64,000 nt of DNA from Pseudomonas rhizophila (GTDB taxonomy: Bacteria; Pseudomonadota; Gammaproteobacteria; Pseudomonadales; Pseudomonadaceae), in the NCBI RefSeq assembly GCF_003033885.1, contig NZ_CP024081.1:806999-870998 (forward strand). The letters are read 5' to 3'. Position 1 is the stretch's first letter. Each line of letters starts with the position of its first letter. Both the position numbers and the translations under genes were made by a program. Shown here piece by piece: positions 50,298 to 58,676 of the stretch. The notes beneath the pieces are model-generated. The model had not been told where the DNA came from. It did not search any database and worked only from the letters and a program-made list of their open reading frames with translations.

Positions 50298-50489
50298 TGT
50301 AAGCTTTTGCCTAGTGTTGCGTAAGCGTTTGGTTTCCCGTCGAAGGGATAGACGACTATAAAGGCCGTCGTATTTTTCGTATGTTGTTGATATATAGCTA
50401 TATTTTTATGTATTTCAGTCCTGTGACGAGGCACGGCGACGGCGTTTGGCCAATTGCACTCGCTGGGGAAAATACTAATATCAGTCCTG
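50298..50489 (+). promoter_or_regulatory. rsmZ promoter and upstream region
   Basis: A -35-like TTGCAC (50454-50459) and a -10-like TAATAT (50476-50481) precede the expected start near 50490. TGTAAG at 50298-50303, about 190 bases upstream, matches half of the GacA box (TGTAAG-N6-CTTACA), but the second half is poor (CCTAGT). An AT-rich palindrome ATATAGCTATAT at 50392-50403 and T-tracts around it could bind MvaT or IHF, which is inference. Confidence 0.6.
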
Positions 50490-50623
50490 TGTCGACGGAC
50501 AGACACACCTGTCACGGACGATGGGGAAGGAAGGACATCGCAGGATGCGATTCATCAGGACGATGAAAAGGATCAAAGGGATTAGGGAAAAAATGTGGGC
50601 GGGTCAAACCGCCCCTTTTTTTT
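50490..50623 (+). ncRNA. rsmZ: Small regulatory RNA RsmZ
   Basis: RsmZ sequesters RsmA/RsmE (CsrA family) proteins under GacS/GacA control. The transcript of about 134 nt begins TGTCGACGGACAGACAC and contains repeated GGA motifs (ACGGAC, ACGGACG, GGAAGGAAGGAC, GCAGGATGC, TCAGGACGA, AAAGGATC, AGGGATTAGGG), several in hairpin loops. It ends in a terminator stem GGGCGG/CCGCCC followed by eight Ts. The position between rpoS and fdxA is the conserved place of rsmZ in Pseudomonas. Confidence 0.92.
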
Positions 50624-50651
50624 GCCTGCGATTTATTGAATCCGAGAAAAC

Positions 50652-50676
50652 AAAAAGGCCCGCAAGGGGCCTTTTT
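50652..50676. terminator. Bidirectional terminator after fdxA
   Basis: AAAAAGGCCC and GGGCCTTTTT form a perfect 10-bp stem around GCAAG. It ends fdxA on the minus strand and backs up the rsmZ terminator on the plus strand. Confidence 0.88.
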
Positions 50677-50695
50677 CAACGAGCGCAGGGTGATA

Positions 50696-51019
50696 TCAGC
50701 GTTCGAGGTCTTTGAGCTTGTCTGGTTTGCCATCCCACTCTTTGGCGTCTGGCAACTCGTCTTTCTTTTCGGTGATGTTTGGCCAGATGTCCGCCAGTTC
50801 AGCGTTCAGCTCGATGAAGTTCTCCATGCCGGCCGGCACTTCGTCTTCCGAGAAGATGGCATTCGCCGGGCATTCCGGTTCACACAGGGCGCAATCGATG
50901 CACTCGTCCGGGTGAATGACCAGGAAGTTCGGCCCTTCGTAAAAGCAGTCCACCGGACAGACTTCTACGCAGTCGGTGTACTTGCACTTGATGCAGTTGT
51001 CGGTGACGACGAAGGTCAT
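50696..51019 (-). CDS. fdxA: Seven-iron ferredoxin FdxA
   Basis: FdxA is a small electron carrier with one 3Fe-4S and one 4Fe-4S cluster. The 107-residue protein starts [17 protein letters not shown] and has cysteines at 9, 12, 17, 21, 25, 40, 43, 46 and 50, the Azotobacter-type pattern. The frame is open 14 codons further upstream, but the ATG at 51019 is the family start. It lies downstream of mutS on the same strand. Confidence 0.96.
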   Translation of the reverse strand: MTFVVTDNCIKCKYTDCVEVCPVDCFYEGPNFLVIHPDECIDCALCEPECPANAIFSEDEVPAGMENFIELNAELADIWPNITEKKDELPDAKEWDGKPDKLKDLER

Positions 51020-51161
51020 TTCTAATTCTCTCCTCAGGCGGCGGCAGCGGAACCCCTTCACGGTGGGCTCGCCAGGTTCGGGAGCGATAGTCTGCGGACC
51101 AGGCTAATAGTCCGCAGCATCCCAAACCGCGCGAGATTCTACCAGCTTGAACGCCAGTGCG

Positions 51162-53741
51162 TTAGATCCGTGTCTTCAATGAATAAAGCAATTCAAGTGC
51201 CCGACGTGGCGTCAGGTCGTCCAGATCCACTTTGGCCAGTTCATCAAGCACCGGATGCGGCAGGCTGGCGAACAGGTCGCTCTGCTGCGGAGCCGCCGGT
51301 TTGCCTTTGCTCGGACGCGGTGTTTCGTGGGGCAGGCTGGTGGTTTCCAGACGGCTCAGGTGCTCGCGCGCACGGCTGATCACTTCGCTGGGTACGCCGG
51401 CCAGTTGCGCTACCGCCAGGCCGTAGCTCTGGCTGGCCGGGCCGGGCAGTACATGGTGCAGGAACACGATGCGCTCGTTGTGCTCGGTGGCATTGAGATG
51501 CACGTTAGCCACCAGCGGCTGGCTTTCCGGCAGTACGGTGAGTTCGAAATAGTGGGTGGCAAACAGGGTGTACGCCCGCAGGTGCGCCAGCCGTTCGGCC
51601 GCTGCCCAAGCCAGGGACAGGCCGTCGAAGGTGCTGGTGCCGCGTCCGACCTCGTCCATCAGCACCAGGCTGCGTTCGGTGGCGTTGTGCAGGATGTTCG
51701 CGGTTTCGCTCATTTCCACCATGAAGGTCGAACGCCCGCCGGCCAGGTCATCGCTGGAACCGATGCGGGTAAAGATCCGGTCCACCAGGGACAATTCGCA
51801 ACTGGCTGCCGGCACGAAACTGCCAATGTGGGCCAGCAGCACGATCAAGGCGGTCTGACGCATGTAGGTGGATTTACCGCCCATGTTCGGACCGGTGATC
51901 ACCAGCATGCGGGTGTTGTCATCCAGGCTCAGGTCGTTGGCCACGAACGGCGTGGTCAATACCTGCTCAACCACCGGGTGACGACCCTGGGTGATGCGCA
52001 TGCACGGCTCGCTGACAAACCGCGGGCAGTTGAGGTCCAGGTTCAGCGCGCGTTCGGCCAGGTTGCTCAGCACGTCCAGCTCCGCCAAGGCGCCGGCGGT
52101 GTCCTGCAGCGGCGGCAGTTGGCTGATCAAGTCTTCGAGCAGCGCCTCATAGAGCATCTTTTCCCGGGCCAGGGCACGGCTCTTGGCCGACAACGCCTTG
52201 TCTTCGAACGCCTTGAGTTCCGGGGTGATGAAACGCTCGGCGCCTTTGAGCGTCTGGCGACGAATGTAGTCAGCCGGCGCCTGTTCGGCCTGTTTGCTCG
52301 GCAATTCGATGAAGTAACCGTGGATACGGTTGTAACCGACCTTGAGGTTGGCCAGGCCGGTACGGGCTTTTTCCCGGGCTTCGAGGTCGATCAGGAACTG
52401 CCCGGCGTTCTCGCTCAGCGATTGCAACTCGTCGAGTTCGGCGTCGTAGCCGGTTTTCAGCACACCGCCGTCACGGATCACCGCTGGCGGGTTGTCGATA
52501 ATGGCTTTTTCCAGCAGCGCGGCCAGCTCCGGGTAAGTGCTGGTGGTGCGCGCCAGTTGTTGCAGGTGCGGCGCTTCCAGGTCGGTCATCGCCACCTGAA
52601 GCTCGGGCAGGGCGCCGAGGGCATCGCGCAGGCGCGCCAGGTCACGGGGGCGGGCGTTGCGCAGGCCGATACGCGCCAGGATCCGCTCGATGTCCCCGAT
52701 TTCCTTGAGCTGCGGTTGCAACTGCTCGAAGCGATAACGATCCAGCAGGCAGGTAATGGAGCTCTGACGCGCCAGCAGCACCGTCAGGTCTCGCAGCGGA
52801 CGGTTCAGCCAACGGGTCAGCAGACGGCTGCCCATGGCGGTCTGGCAGCGATCGACCACCGATTGCAGGGTGTTGTCGCGCCCGCCGGCCAGGTTGGTGT
52901 CCAGTTCCAGATTGCGTCGGCTCGCGCCGTCCAGCACCACGGTGTCATCCAGGCGCTCATGACGCAGGCTGCGCAAGTGGGGCAGGGTGGTGCGCTGGGT
53001 TTCCTTGGCGTAAGCCAGCAGGCAGCCGGCCGCGCCGATGGCCAGGGTCAGGTTTTCGCAACCGAAGCCTTTAAGGTCCTGAGTGGAGAACTGCTGGCAG
53101 AGACTTTTCAGCGCCGAGTCGCGCTCAAAATCCCACGGCGCCCGGCGCCGAACGCCACGGCGTTTTTCCGCCGGCAGGTCTTTGGGCCAGTCATCCGGGA
53201 TCAGTAATTCCACCGGATTGACCCGCTCCAGCTCCGCCAGCAGATTTTCCCAGCCCTTGATTTCCAGCACCGAGAAATTGCCGCTGGTGATGTCCAGCAC
53301 CGCCAGGCCGAACAGGCGCTCATCGCCCAGCACGGCGGCGATCAGGTTGTCCCGGCGTTCATCCAGCAAGGCTTCATCACTGACCGTACCCGGCGTGATG
53401 ATCCGTACGACTTGGCGTTCCACCGGCCCTTTACTGGTGGCCGGGTCGCCGACCTGCTCGCAGATCACCACCGACTCGCCGAGCTTGACCAGCTTGGCCA
53501 GGTAACCTTCCGCCGCGTGGTAAGGAATCCCACACATCGGAATCGCCATGCCCGCCGATTGCCCACGCGCCGTCAGGGTGATGTCCAATAGCTTGGCGGC
53601 CTTCTTCGCGTCCTCGTAGAAGATCTCGTAGAAGTCGCCCATGCGGTAGAACATCAGCTGATCGGGGTGCTGATTCTTCAGGCGCCAGTATTGTTGCATC
53701 ATTGGCGTGTGGCTGGAGAGGTCGTTTACGGCTGTATTCAT
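51162..53741 (-). CDS. mutS: DNA mismatch repair protein MutS
   Basis: MutS recognises mismatches and recruits MutL. The 859-residue protein has the mismatch-binding Phe37-Tyr38-Glu39 in [12 protein letters not shown], the connector and lever domains, and the ATPase with [15 protein letters not shown] and [13 protein letters not shown] chose the ATG at 53741; the frame is open to 53789, but that part does not look like MutS. mutS marks the left border of the accessory and tail region. Confidence 0.97.
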   Translation of the reverse strand: MNTAVNDLSSHTPMMQQYWRLKNQHPDQLMFYRMGDFYEIFYEDAKKAAKLLDITLTARGQSAGMAIPMCGIPYHAAEGYLAKLVKLGESVVICEQVGDPATSKGPVERQVVRIITPGTVSDEALLDERRDNLIAAVLGDERLFGLAVLDITSGNFSVLEIKGWENLLAELERVNPVELLIPDDWPKDLPAEKRRGVRRRAPWDFERDSALKSLCQQFSTQDLKGFGCENLTLAIGAAGCLLAYAKETQRTTLPHLRSLRHERLDDTVVLDGASRRNLELDTNLAGGRDNTLQSVVDRCQTAMGSRLLTRWLNRPLRDLTVLLARQSSITCLLDRYRFEQLQPQLKEIGDIERILARIGLRNARPRDLARLRDALGALPELQVAMTDLEAPHLQQLARTTSTYPELAALLEKAIIDNPPAVIRDGGVLKTGYDAELDELQSLSENAGQFLIDLEAREKARTGLANLKVGYNRIHGYFIELPSKQAEQAPADYIRRQTLKGAERFITPELKAFEDKALSAKSRALAREKMLYEALLEDLISQLPPLQDTAGALAELDVLSNLAERALNLDLNCPRFVSEPCMRITQGRHPVVEQVLTTPFVANDLSLDDNTRMLVITGPNMGGKSTYMRQTALIVLLAHIGSFVPAASCELSLVDRIFTRIGSSDDLAGGRSTFMVEMSETANILHNATERSLVLMDEVGRGTSTFDGLSLAWAAAERLAHLRAYTLFATHYFELTVLPESQPLVANVHLNATEHNERIVFLHHVLPGPASQSYGLAVAQLAGVPSEVISRAREHLSRLETTSLPHETPRPSKGKPAAPQQSDLFASLPHPVLDELAKVDLDDLTPRRALELLYSLKTRI

Positions 53742-53914
53742 GGGTGTCAGGGAGGCTCGTTGAAAGGTGTGGGGCAAAAGGAGGGGCATTGGCCCGGCTT
53801 TTCCGCGATGGGCGCAAGGTTAACATGGGCGGTCTGGTGCGACCCATATGTGAGTGGTTTTTGGGGTTGGGTGTATCGGGGGGGTGTATATCCGTTGCTG
53901 CGGTAACGGCTGCT
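53742..53914. other. Gap upstream of mutS, no gene seen
   Basis: This stretch upstream of mutS has no convincing ORF. It probably holds the mutS promoter on the minus strand, but I cannot place one. The repeat described in the next entry begins at about 53915. Confidence 0.5.
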
Positions 53915-54165
53915 TATGGTTCCGCCCTTACGGCGGCTCACTTTTGAGAAGCGCAAAAGTAAGCAAAACGCTTTTGCCCCACCACTTGGCACCTCGCCTA
54001 GGCTCGGTGTGCCCTCACTCCGGCATTGCTCCGTGGGCCCGCCGCGAAGGACCATCCATGGTCCAGCGCGGCTATCCCGGCATCCATGCCGGGATACCCA
54101 CTACGCAATACCTGCGTTCGGCCATCGTGGTTAACGGGGCGCCGAGATCAACGTCCACCGCGAGG
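53915..54165. repeat. Probable dispersed intergenic repeat of fluorescent pseudomonads
   Basis: A non-coding stretch runs from GGTTCCGCCCTTACGGCGGC, through GCGCAAAAGTAAGCAAAACG, to the palindromes GGACCATCCATGGTCC and ATCCCGGCATCCATGCCGGGAT. I recognise this as resembling a sequence found repeatedly in intergenic regions of P. fluorescens genomes. Only one copy is in this window, so repetition cannot be shown here. Its right end overlaps the extended DUF6124 frame. Confidence 0.5.
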
Positions 54166-54776
54166 CGGCCTGACAGCCGGCCTGGTTCTTGGTGGGTTCG
54201 CGTTTCTCCTGTGGGAGCGAGCCTGCTCGCGAAGGCGGTCTGACAGCCGGCCTGGTGCTCTGGCTGTACGCCGATCCAATTGTGGGAGCGAGCCTGCTCG
54301 CGATGACGGCTGCCAATACAACTTAGTTGTAACTGGACTACCGCTATCGCGAGCAAGCTCGCTCCCACAGTGATTACTCGGGCTTCTCTTAGGTCTCGGC
54401 TTGCATCATGAATGCCTACCTCGGGCTCAACCACATCCAGCGTCCGATTCGCCAGCAACTGCCCCAGTTCGATCATCTGCTGGACCCCCAGCGCGATATG
54501 CCGTCGCGAGCCCTCCAGGTCGAATGCCAGATCACTGACCATGGCGTTGGCCGAGGCCAGGGTTTCGCTGAGGTTGGCGAGCAGGCACTCGGCGTCGATG
54601 TTCGGAGCGATGACGTAAAGGGTATCGAGTGTGTCGGATGTTTCTTTGTCGGCTGGCGGCTTGAGGTAGTAGTCCAGAGCGCGGGTGGCGGCTTCGTCGA
54701 GTTTTTTGGCTTTGGCCGATTGGGTGCGGGCGATGTGATCGTCTGAGGTTGGGGGATTTGGAGTGTTCTTGAACAT
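54072..54776 (-). CDS. DUF6124 family protein (copy 2) with repeat-derived C-terminal extension
   Basis: Residues 1-120 match copy 1 at 9.2 kb in the family core (LDEAATRALDYYLKP, then DAECLLANLSETLASANAMVSDLAFDLEGSRRHIALGVQQMIELG). Function is unknown. The frame then continues for about 114 residues, to a total of 234. From about residue 135 it reads through REP copies at 54347-54369, 54281-54303 and 54210-54232 and the dispersed repeat. The normal stop seems to have been lost. The real product may be unstable. The ATG at 54776 matches family starts (MFKxTPNPP). Confidence 0.75.
   Translation of the reverse strand: MFKNTPNPPTSDDHIARTQSAKAKKLDEAATRALDYYLKPPADKETSDTLDTLYVIAPNIDAECLLANLSETLASANAMVSDLAFDLEGSRRHIALGVQQMIELGQLLANRTLDVVEPEVGIHDASRDLREARVITVGASLLAIAVVQLQLSCIGSRHREQARSHNWIGVQPEHQAGCQTAFASRLAPTGETRTHQEPGRLSGRLAVDVDLGAPLTTMAERRYCVVGIPAWMPG
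54210..54232. repeat. Single REP in the DUF6124 copy 2 3' region
   Basis: One REP copy follows a GACAGCCGGCCTGGT sequence. That sequence recurs at 54242 before the next REP, which suggests a local duplication. Confidence 0.82.
54281..54369. repeat. REP pair (REPIN) in the DUF6124 copy 2 3' region
   Basis: Inverted REP copies lie at 54281-54303 and 54347-54369. Both lie inside the open frame of the DUF6124 gene. Confidence 0.88.
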
Positions 54777-55186
54777 GCTTTTGGATCCTTGAGGTTGAGC
54801 CACCGCTCACTCGCGACTAAACGAGGGGGGGCAGCTGTACGCAGGTTAGTCGACCGGGGATCCAAGGAACCGGCGCGCCCGAGGGCGCCCTGCGCACAGC
54901 CACCATCAAGTGCAGGAATGGGGATACCTGACTGAATGGAGCAATGAGCACCTTGGAATACCGAGCGACTAAACCCGATCACTGATGGGCAGTGACGGGA
55001 TCAAAAGTACTAATTGGATCCAAGGTGGACAAGCCGGCGGATTCTGGCGCAGTTGTAGGCAGAGGCGCAAGGCGACGTAGCCCGGCCTCGCAAATTTGAA
55101 GGAGGCAGATCGGGCGGTTTCCCAAGAGGTTGTAGGGGTTTTTCCAAGTGCCGACAATAGCTGACACCAGCCCAGCGCGTTAGGGC
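54777..55186 (-). other. Leader region of DUF6124 copy 2, no gene seen
   Basis: No convincing ORF is present. On the minus strand a GACTAAC segment (near 54865) and GTTTAGTC (near 54822-54829) can pair into a long hairpin ahead of the gene. A further GTTTAGTCGC lies near 54966. GGATCC boxes recur at 54782, 54857 and 55017. This may be a structured leader. Confidence 0.45.
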
Positions 55187-55485
55187 CGCCTGCATCGGTG
55201 TTGAATGTGCCGCCGTCATCGCGAGCAGGCTCGCTCCCACAGTTTTACCGAGTCGTTCACGGACCTCGCATACACCCCAAATCCCCTGTGGGAGCGAGCC
55301 TGCTAGCGAAAGCGGTGGATCAGCTTGCATTGATGTTGAATGTGCTGTGGTCTTCGCGAGCAGGCTCGCTCCCACAGTTTTACCGAGTCGTTCACAGACC
55401 TCGCATACACCCCAAATCCCCTGTGAGAGCGAGCCTGCTCGCGATAGCGCTGGGTCAGCTTGCATTGATGTTGGACGGAAACACT
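55187..55485. repeat. Tandem 135-bp duplication containing REP pairs
   Basis: Two copies in direct order have a period of 135 bases (for example GCGAGCAGGC at 55221 and 55356, and TTGAATGTGC at 55201 and 55336). Each copy has an inverted REP pair (REPIN) with a shared spacer TTTTACCGAGTCGTTCAC. A partial third boundary follows near 55462. The copies differ by few bases, so the duplication looks recent. Confidence 0.85.
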
Positions 55486-55547
55486 TCACCATCGATATGC
55501 ACACTTATGCAAAACAGCATTTGTCTTCTGCAAAAAGAACCCGCATC

Positions 55548-56291
55548 ATGCGCGTTATGCAAAAACGCAACGTTTCTACCGTATTAAGGGCACTGCTCGA
55601 TCAGCACGGGATCTCCCCCACGGAGCTTCACCGTCGTACCGGCGTGCCTCAGTCAACCCTGTCGCGGATTCTCAGTGGCAAGATTGTCGATCCTTCGGAT
55701 AAACACATCTCGAAGATCGCCGAATACTTTGCCGTGAGTACCGATCAGTTGCGCGGGCGCGCGGACATTGCGTCTGCCGGCCATCCGCGCCGCGACGAGC
55801 CGCATTCCGAACTCAAGGACATAAGCCTGTGGGATGACGACACCCCCGTCGAAGAAGACGAGGTGTCGGTCCCTTTTCTGCGTGAGGTTGAATTGGCTGC
55901 TGGATCAGGAAGATTCGTCATCGAGGAAAGCGAGCGCTCAAGCCTGCGCTTTGGCAAGCGCAGCCTGCGTCATAACGGCGTGCAGTTCGACCAGGCCAAA
56001 TGCGTGACGGTACGCGGCAACAGCATGTTGCCAGTGCTGCGCGATGGCGCCACGGTCGGGGTGAACGCAGGCAAGTGCGGGATCGGCGACATCGTCGACG
56101 GCGATCTCTATGCCATCAACCACAACGGTCAACTGCGGGTAAAGCAGCTTTATCGTTTGCCCACCGGCATCCGTCTGCGCAGCTTCAACCGCGACGAGCA
56201 TCCGGATGAGGACTACACCTTCCAGGACATGCAGGATGAGCAAATCGTCATCCTCGGCCACGTCTTCTGGTGGGGCATGTACGCCCGTTAA
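55548..56291 (+). CDS. LexA/CI-like S24 repressor of the tail cluster
   Basis: The 247-residue protein has an N-terminal helix-turn-helix (SPTELHRRTGVPQSTLSRILSG, residues 23-44) and a C-terminal S24 self-cleavage domain. It has a likely Ala-Gly cleavage site in ELAAGSG (117-119), a catalytic Ser159 in RGNSMLPVL, and Lys199 in LRVKQL. This fits a RecA-responsive repressor in the style of PrtR. ATG codons at 55497, 55548 and 55557 are in frame; I chose 55548 on family alignment. ATGC-type sites surround its own start, so autoregulation is plausible. Confidence 0.85.
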   Translation: MRVMQKRNVSTVLRALLDQHGISPTELHRRTGVPQSTLSRILSGKIVDPSDKHISKIAEYFAVSTDQLRGRADIASAGHPRRDEPHSELKDISLWDDDTPVEEDEVSVPFLREVELAAGSGRFVIEESERSSLRFGKRSLRHNGVQFDQAKCVTVRGNSMLPVLRDGATVGVNAGKCGIGDIVDGDLYAINHNGQLRVKQLYRLPTGIRLRSFNRDEHPDEDYTFQDMQDEQIVILGHVFWWGMYAR

Positions 56292-56375
56292 CCCCTCCGC
56301 TGTCAGATAAAACCCGCCATCGTGCGGGTTTTTTTACGCCTGTGAAAATCCCCTGACCCCTGTGTTTGCTGGGCT

Positions 56376-56450
56376 TTATGCGCCTATGCATTCGATGCGC
56401 ATAAATAAATGCATTTACGCATTGACTGTATATGCATTCATGCATATTCT
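56376..56450 (+). promoter_or_regulatory. Tail-cluster promoter with ATGCAT operator array
   Basis: TTGACT (56422-56427) and TATTCT (56445-56450) are spaced by 17 bases. The spacer contains TATGCAT-tc-ATGCATA (56431-56446). Further upstream lie the palindrome TAAATGCATTTA (56406-56417) and an inverted pair TTATGCGC/GCGCATAA (56376-56383 and 56397-56404). These look like operators for the S24 repressor encoded just upstream. Confidence 0.75.
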
Positions 56451-56806
56451 GTGTCCAAGCCGCTCGACAAAGCGGCTGGCAACGAAGCTCTTTAGTTCCA
56501 CCAACAGGCAGCGATGAACCGGCCTTAACGGTTCAGAGGGTTGGCAACTGACCCGGGTGTGCAGCGTAAAGCACCAGAAGCAGTTATCCGGCGGGCAGGG
56601 ACCGCGGTCGGAAAAACAATTTGAATGGATCCGTACCGCGCCAGTCGCGCCGAAAGATCAACTTCCTTCTGGCCATCGGCCAGGGAAGGCGAAGGACCGC
56701 ATTACTGAAAAGCCCGGTTCACCCCGGGCTTTTTGGAATGCCTACCTCAAGAGACATCGTTTGAACCCAACACACATTTCTCATCCATCACCCCAGGAGG
56801 CGTGAC
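56451..56806 (+). other. Leader of the tail cluster with hairpins and a terminator
   Basis: About 350 bases separate the promoter from the holin gene. Hairpins are GCCGCT/AGCGGC (56459-56476), GAACCG/CGGTTC (56516-56534) and a nested CTTCC-CTGGCC/GGCCAG-GGAAG stem (56662-56688), followed by an intrinsic terminator at 56708-56735. I see no convincing ORF. Confidence 0.65.
56708..56735 (+). terminator. Terminator inside the tail-cluster leader
   Basis: AGCCCGG (56711-56717) and CCGGGCT (56724-56730) form a 7-bp stem, preceded by A residues and followed by a T-run. It lies about 255 bases after the promoter and 70 bases before the holin gene. Confidence 0.8.
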
Positions 56807-57157
56807 ATGACAAACGAGCAACAAGCGTTGCTGGACATGCCGATCTGGCTGGTCATCGTGCTCGCCCTGGTGGGCGGCGTGACCGGCGAGATGTGGCGTG
56901 CCGACAAAGAGGGCGCCCGCGGCTGGTCGCTACTGCGTCGCCTGGCCCTGCGTTCCGGCGCCTGCATGGTCTGCGGCGTCTCGGCGATCATGCTGTTGTA
57001 CGCCATGGGCCTGTCGATCTGGGCCGCAGGAGCCTTCGGTTGCCTGACGGCGATGGCCGGGGCGGACGTGGCCATCGGGCTTTACGAACGCTGGGCCGCC
57101 AAGCGGATGGGCGTCAGTGAGCTGCCGCCGCGTGATTCCCGTTCCGACCAACATTGA
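56807..57157 (+). CDS. Putative phage holin
   Basis: The 116-residue protein has hydrophobic segments at about residues 12-28, 48-68 and 70-90 separated by a basic loop (MWRADKEGARGWSLLRRLALR), as in holins of R-type pyocin clusters. CAGGAGG precedes the ATG. First position in the cluster agrees with lysis-gene placement in pseudomonad tailocins. No endolysin is seen in the window. Confidence 0.75.
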   Translation: MTNEQQALLDMPIWLVIVLALVGGVTGEMWRADKEGARGWSLLRRLALRSGACMVCGVSAIMLLYAMGLSIWAAGAFGCLTAMAGADVAIGLYERWAAKRMGVSELPPRDSRSDQH

Positions 57158-57204
57158 TCCCTCGCTGCTGATCTTCGTGCCGCCATAAAAAACAGGAGAC
57201 CTTG

Positions 57205-57717
57205 ATGCCTGCCGCCCTCGAAAAACCGTCGCAGCTGTTCTTCGCCATTGCCCAGACGCTACGCGCCACTTATCCCACTTTGAAAATCGGCAGCCCCCAG
57301 GAGTTCGATGGCACCGACGACCAACCCTGGGTGCTGATTGCCCTCGAGCGTGATGCGTCAGGCAACCGCGCCAACGACGGACGTATCGCCCATGTCCTGA
57401 CGGTTTCCCTGCAAGTGGTCATGGCCGTTGCGGGATGGGAGGCGTGCGATCTCGCCGGTGAGCTGAAACATCTGGTGGTGGATAACCGCTGGGGGCTGTC
57501 GGGCGATCAATGTGATCTGCCCACGGAGATCGATGGCCTTGCATCCACGTTCACCCACGAAGCTCGGGCATACACCGCCTGGACCCTTTCATTTACCCAA
57601 ACCCTCTACCTCGGCTCGACGCTGCTGGAGGACCCGTTGGGCATCCCGAAATTTGCCCGGACCTGGGAAGTCTCGAACATCGATGACCCGGCTCAATACA
57701 CCGCACTTGAGGGCTGA
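57205..57717 (+). CDS. Phage tail protein, possibly tail terminator-like
   Basis: I do not recognise a named family for this 170-residue protein. It lies directly before the spike gene, where P2-like phages encode tail completion or terminator proteins, and its size and alternating beta-strand pattern (WVLIALERD, VLTVSLQVVMAV, TLSFTQTLYLGS) fit a tail terminator fold. CAGGAG lies upstream of the ATG at 57205; a TTG just before it is less likely. Confidence 0.6.
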   Translation: MPAALEKPSQLFFAIAQTLRATYPTLKIGSPQEFDGTDDQPWVLIALERDASGNRANDGRIAHVLTVSLQVVMAVAGWEACDLAGELKHLVVDNRWGLSGDQCDLPTEIDGLASTFTHEARAYTAWTLSFTQTLYLGSTLLEDPLGIPKFARTWEVSNIDDPAQYTALEG

Positions 57718-57720
57718 CCC

Positions 57721-58332
57721 ATGTTTGATGCGCTATTACGGATGCATCTGGGGCCGCTCATCGAGCGTCTGGCCGAGATGGAAACCGAACTGGAAGACCT
57801 GCATCGGCGCGCCGACAGTTTCTGTCGCATCGGTGTTTGTCAGGAAGTCGATGCGACCAGCAACACCTGCAAGGTCAGCCATGGCGAATTGCTGACCCCG
57901 GCGATCCGTTTTTTCAATCCCAGTGCTGGCGAACAGAGCGAGTCGCGGATTCCCTCCGTGGGCGAGCAGTGCTTGCTGCTGAACCATGGCGGCGGTGAGA
58001 GCGGTGGGCAGTCAGTGGCGTTGTTCGGTCTCAACGGCGGTCAATTCCCGCCCGTCTCCACACAGGCATCACTGACGCGCCGCCGCTATCAGGACGGCAC
58101 GGAAAACGGCTACGACCACGCCAGCCATGTCCTGCACTGGCAAAACGGCCCGACGGCATTCACCGGTTCCCGTGAGTCCATCGACTTAAGCATTGGCCCG
58201 GCGAGGCTGGCGATGACGCCGCAGGCCATCGAATTGCAACTGGGCGCCGTCGGCATACGGCTCGACGCGTCCGGTGTGCACCTGAGCGGCCCGGTGGTGG
58301 ATCACCAGGGGCGCGTCATCAGTACCGCATAA
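57721..58332 (+). CDS. Baseplate assembly protein V (tail spike)
   Basis: The 203-residue protein matches the gpV/gp45 spike family: an N-terminal helix (RMHLGPLIERLAEMETELEDL), an OB-type domain (ADSFCRIGVCQEVDATSNTCKVSHGELLTPAIRFF and PSVGEQCLLLN), and C-terminal beta-repeats (IDLSIGPARLAMTPQAIELQLGAVGIRLDASGVHLSGPVVDHQG). It starts 3 bases after the previous gene. Confidence 0.85.
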   Translation: MFDALLRMHLGPLIERLAEMETELEDLHRRADSFCRIGVCQEVDATSNTCKVSHGELLTPAIRFFNPSAGEQSESRIPSVGEQCLLLNHGGGESGGQSVALFGLNGGQFPPVSTQASLTRRRYQDGTENGYDHASHVLHWQNGPTAFTGSRESIDLSIGPARLAMTPQAIELQLGAVGIRLDASGVHLSGPVVDHQGRVISTA

Positions 58333-58343
58333 GAGATTTCCTC

Positions 58344-58676
58344 ATGATTGGAATCGATCGAAATACCGGCGCCACGGTCGACGACTGGCTGCAGTTCGTG
58401 CAGCGCGCCACTCGTGCATTGACCACGCCGTTGGGCACTCGCCAGAAGCGCCCTCTGTATGGCTGCGCCCTCACGCAATTGCTCGGGCAGAACCTCGGCG
58501 ATGACCTGCTGATCCTTGCCCAGAGCCACGCGGCCCAAGCGTTCTACAACCCGGACAACGGCATTGGAGACTTCGAGCCGCAGGTCATTGTCGCCAGCCG
58601 ACAGGGTGCCGGTTTGTTGTTGCGCTTCGCCGGCACCTGGAAAAACCGCAAACAGACTTTCGAGGTGGTGACATGA
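58344..58676 (+). CDS. Baseplate protein W (GPW/gp25 family)
   Basis: The 110-residue protein has the gp25-like beginning MIGIDRNTGATVDDWLQFVQRATRALTTPLGTRQKRPLYGC, typical of contractile-tail baseplate wedge proteins. It overlaps the J gene by 4 bases (ATGA). Confidence 0.88.
   Translation: MIGIDRNTGATVDDWLQFVQRATRALTTPLGTRQKRPLYGCALTQLLGQNLGDDLLILAQSHAAQAFYNPDNGIGDFEPQVIVASRQGAGLLLRFAGTWKNRKQTFEVVT

Noticed and set aside
54777..55186. Small minus-strand frames upstream of DUF6124 copy 2
   Set aside because: They read leader or repeat sequence, have no recognisable motif and overlap each other in several frames.
55187..55485. Repeats resembling a CRISPR array
   Set aside because: The units are 135 bases long with internal inverted REPs. 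Spacing and length do not fit CRISPR and no cas gene is present.
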